Of a stretch of 32,428 nt of DNA, positions 31,716 to 32,428 are shown piece after piece. The position numbers and the translations under genes were made by a program. Position 1 is the first letter of the stretch, and the number at the start of each line of letters is the position of its first letter. Location: positions 1-32,428 of the forward strand of contig SFPF01000061.1 of NCBI GenBank assembly GCA_004552155.1, in the 5' to 3' direction. Under the pieces are notes generated by a model that worked only from the letters and a program-made list of their open reading frames with translations, did no database searches and was not told the origin of the DNA. This DNA is from Bacteroidales bacterium. GTDB taxonomy: Bacteria; Bacteroidota; Bacteroidia; Bacteroidales; Bacteroidaceae.

Positions 31716-32428
31716 CTAAGGTTTGAGCACTTGCATTTCGCAGCGATGGCAGTCGAAACGCAGGGGGAAGGTGCGGCCGTCGGGCAGGCGGAGGCTCACG
31801 GGTTCTTTCCAGCGCGGCGCGGCTGCTTTGTCCGCCTGCTTGGGACATTGGCCGAAGGCAAAGCGCAGGCAGTGGCGGCAGGTCATGAGCGGCACGGCAG
31901 CGGCAGGCTGCAAGAGTTCGAAAGCCGGGGCCACGTCTGTCGCGCCGTGCTCCTGCAAAAAGGCTCGGGCCTCGGCATTGGCCACGTTTCCCTTAAAATC
32001 AACGCTTTCGGGCATCAGCGCACGCAGGGCGGAAGGGTTGGGCGCGGCGGCTCGGTCGCGGGTGTACGATGCGCGGCGGGCAGCGAGCAAGGCCTCTACT
32101 GCCGTGCGCCGCCATTCCGTGAGCAGCGAGGCGGGAATAAACCGCTCGCCGTTGAGTTTGATATTTATCTCTCCCACGCTGAACGGCGTGTTGCCGAGTT
32201 TGGAAAGCGTGCGCTCCTGGGCAGCCTGCTGTGGCGTTTGTGCCGGTGCGTGGTCGGCCTCAAATTCTTGCGACACGGCAACGCCCGTCTCGTCGCGCAG
32301 GTCGAGGGCATAGCCGCGCGGCGTTTCGCGCAGTGTGATGTCGAGGCGCAGGCGGCGGTCGGCGGTGTCGGGACGCAAGAGGATTTTCTCAAACGCAAAG
32401 TCCTGATTGCGGTAGAGCGTTGCGCCGC
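31716..32428 (-). CDS. U32-family peptidase, C-terminal part (runs off the right edge)
   Basis: The frame is open to the window edge, so this is the C-terminal 237 or so residues of a larger protein; the catalytic U32 domain would lie outside. It starts within GATLYRNQDFAFEKILLRPD, then a DUF3656-like region (LDITLRETPRGYALDLRDETG; LSKLGNTPFSVGEINIKLNG; RFIPASLLTEWRRTAVEALL). The terminal domain has a Cys-rich pattern CRHCLRFAFGQCP and, near the end, FDCHRCEMQV, likely metal-binding. Relatives are collagenase-like peptidases or the RNA-modification U32 proteins; which applies cannot be told from this part. A terminator follows at 31553-31596. Confidence 0.85.
   Translation of the reverse strand, partial: GATLYRNQDFAFEKILLRPDTADRRLRLDITLRETPRGYALDLRDETGVAVSQEFEADHAPAQTPQQAAQERTLSKLGNTPFSVGEINIKLNGERFIPASLLTEWRRTAVEALLAARRASYTRDRAAAPNPSALRALMPESVDFKGNVANAEARAFLQEHGATDVAPAFELLQPAAAVPLMTCRHCLRFAFGQCPKQADKAAAPRWKEPVSLRLPDGRTFPLRFDCHRCEMQVLKP

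Noticed and set aside
1..32428. tRNA, rRNA or integrated phage/insertion sequence
   Set aside because: No tRNA cloverleaf ending in CCA context, rRNA motif, transposase, integrase or phage structural protein was recognised on either strand.

Overview
The window is a piece of a Bacteroidales chromosome, most likely a Prevotellaceae (Prevotella sensu lato) member. The evidence is the rplM-rpsI-rpsB-tsf order, promoters of the Bacteroidetes form TTTG-N19-21-TAnnTTTG, lipoproteins with an acidic stretch after the lipid-bearing Cys, Wzi-type and putative-porin outer-membrane proteins, and secreted enzymes whose C-termini read YDLSGRR...NGK.V. Coding DNA is fairly GC-rich and intergenic DNA is AT-rich and full of hairpins. 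No rRNA, tRNA, CRISPR array, transposase or phage gene was seen.

Layout. 1-207 is a composite hairpin repeat. 226-4080 (+) holds a secreted 5'-nucleotidase-type phosphatase and the two-step agmatine-to-putrescine pair aguA-aguB. 4081-4490 is a terminator/palindrome region. 4491-7518 (-) is the ribosomal operon rplM-rpsI-rpsB-tsf. 7796-16054 (+) is an envelope block: membrane zinc-ribbon lipoprotein, putative porin, Wzi-family protein, lipocalin-like lipoprotein, thioredoxin, a small acidic protein and a GH20 hexosaminidase. 16141-21620 (-) holds a large GH-D-like glycosidase with a downstream C-terminal fragment, and a DUF5009/HGSNAT-like acyltransferase. 22079-24144 (+) holds a secreted protein followed by a 54-residue peptide. 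24246-29977 (-) holds folC, dnaJ, grpE and an ABC-F ATPase separated by large palindromic elements. 30285-31198 (+) is a pair of duplicated lipoproteins. 31716 to the right edge (-) is the C-terminal part of a U32-family peptidase.

The most striking observation is that many conserved genes lack internal segments at single points. rpsB lacks about 29 conserved residues in frame; rpsI has its tail out of frame; dnaJ lacks the segment carrying the YDQ.GH motif; folC is broken twice; the GH20 enzyme, putative porin, DUF5009 acyltransferase and large glycosidase are frame-broken; and the 5'-nucleotidase lacks its first metal motif. Hits in essential genes make an assembly or read-processing artefact the leading explanation, but the pattern should be checked against raw reads. 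All protein lengths and domain statements for these genes are conditional on this.

The second theme is non-coding architecture. It includes a dispersed composite hairpin family with at least four copies, a short hairpin family whose right arm carries a TATCTTTG -7 box, two copies of an element built of four 21-bp palindromic units, and two nested inverted-repeat elements of about 370 nt flanking the folC-dnaJ-grpE genes. These are better candidates for undescribed biology than any single protein here. Functional calls rest on remembered family features; no database search was possible.
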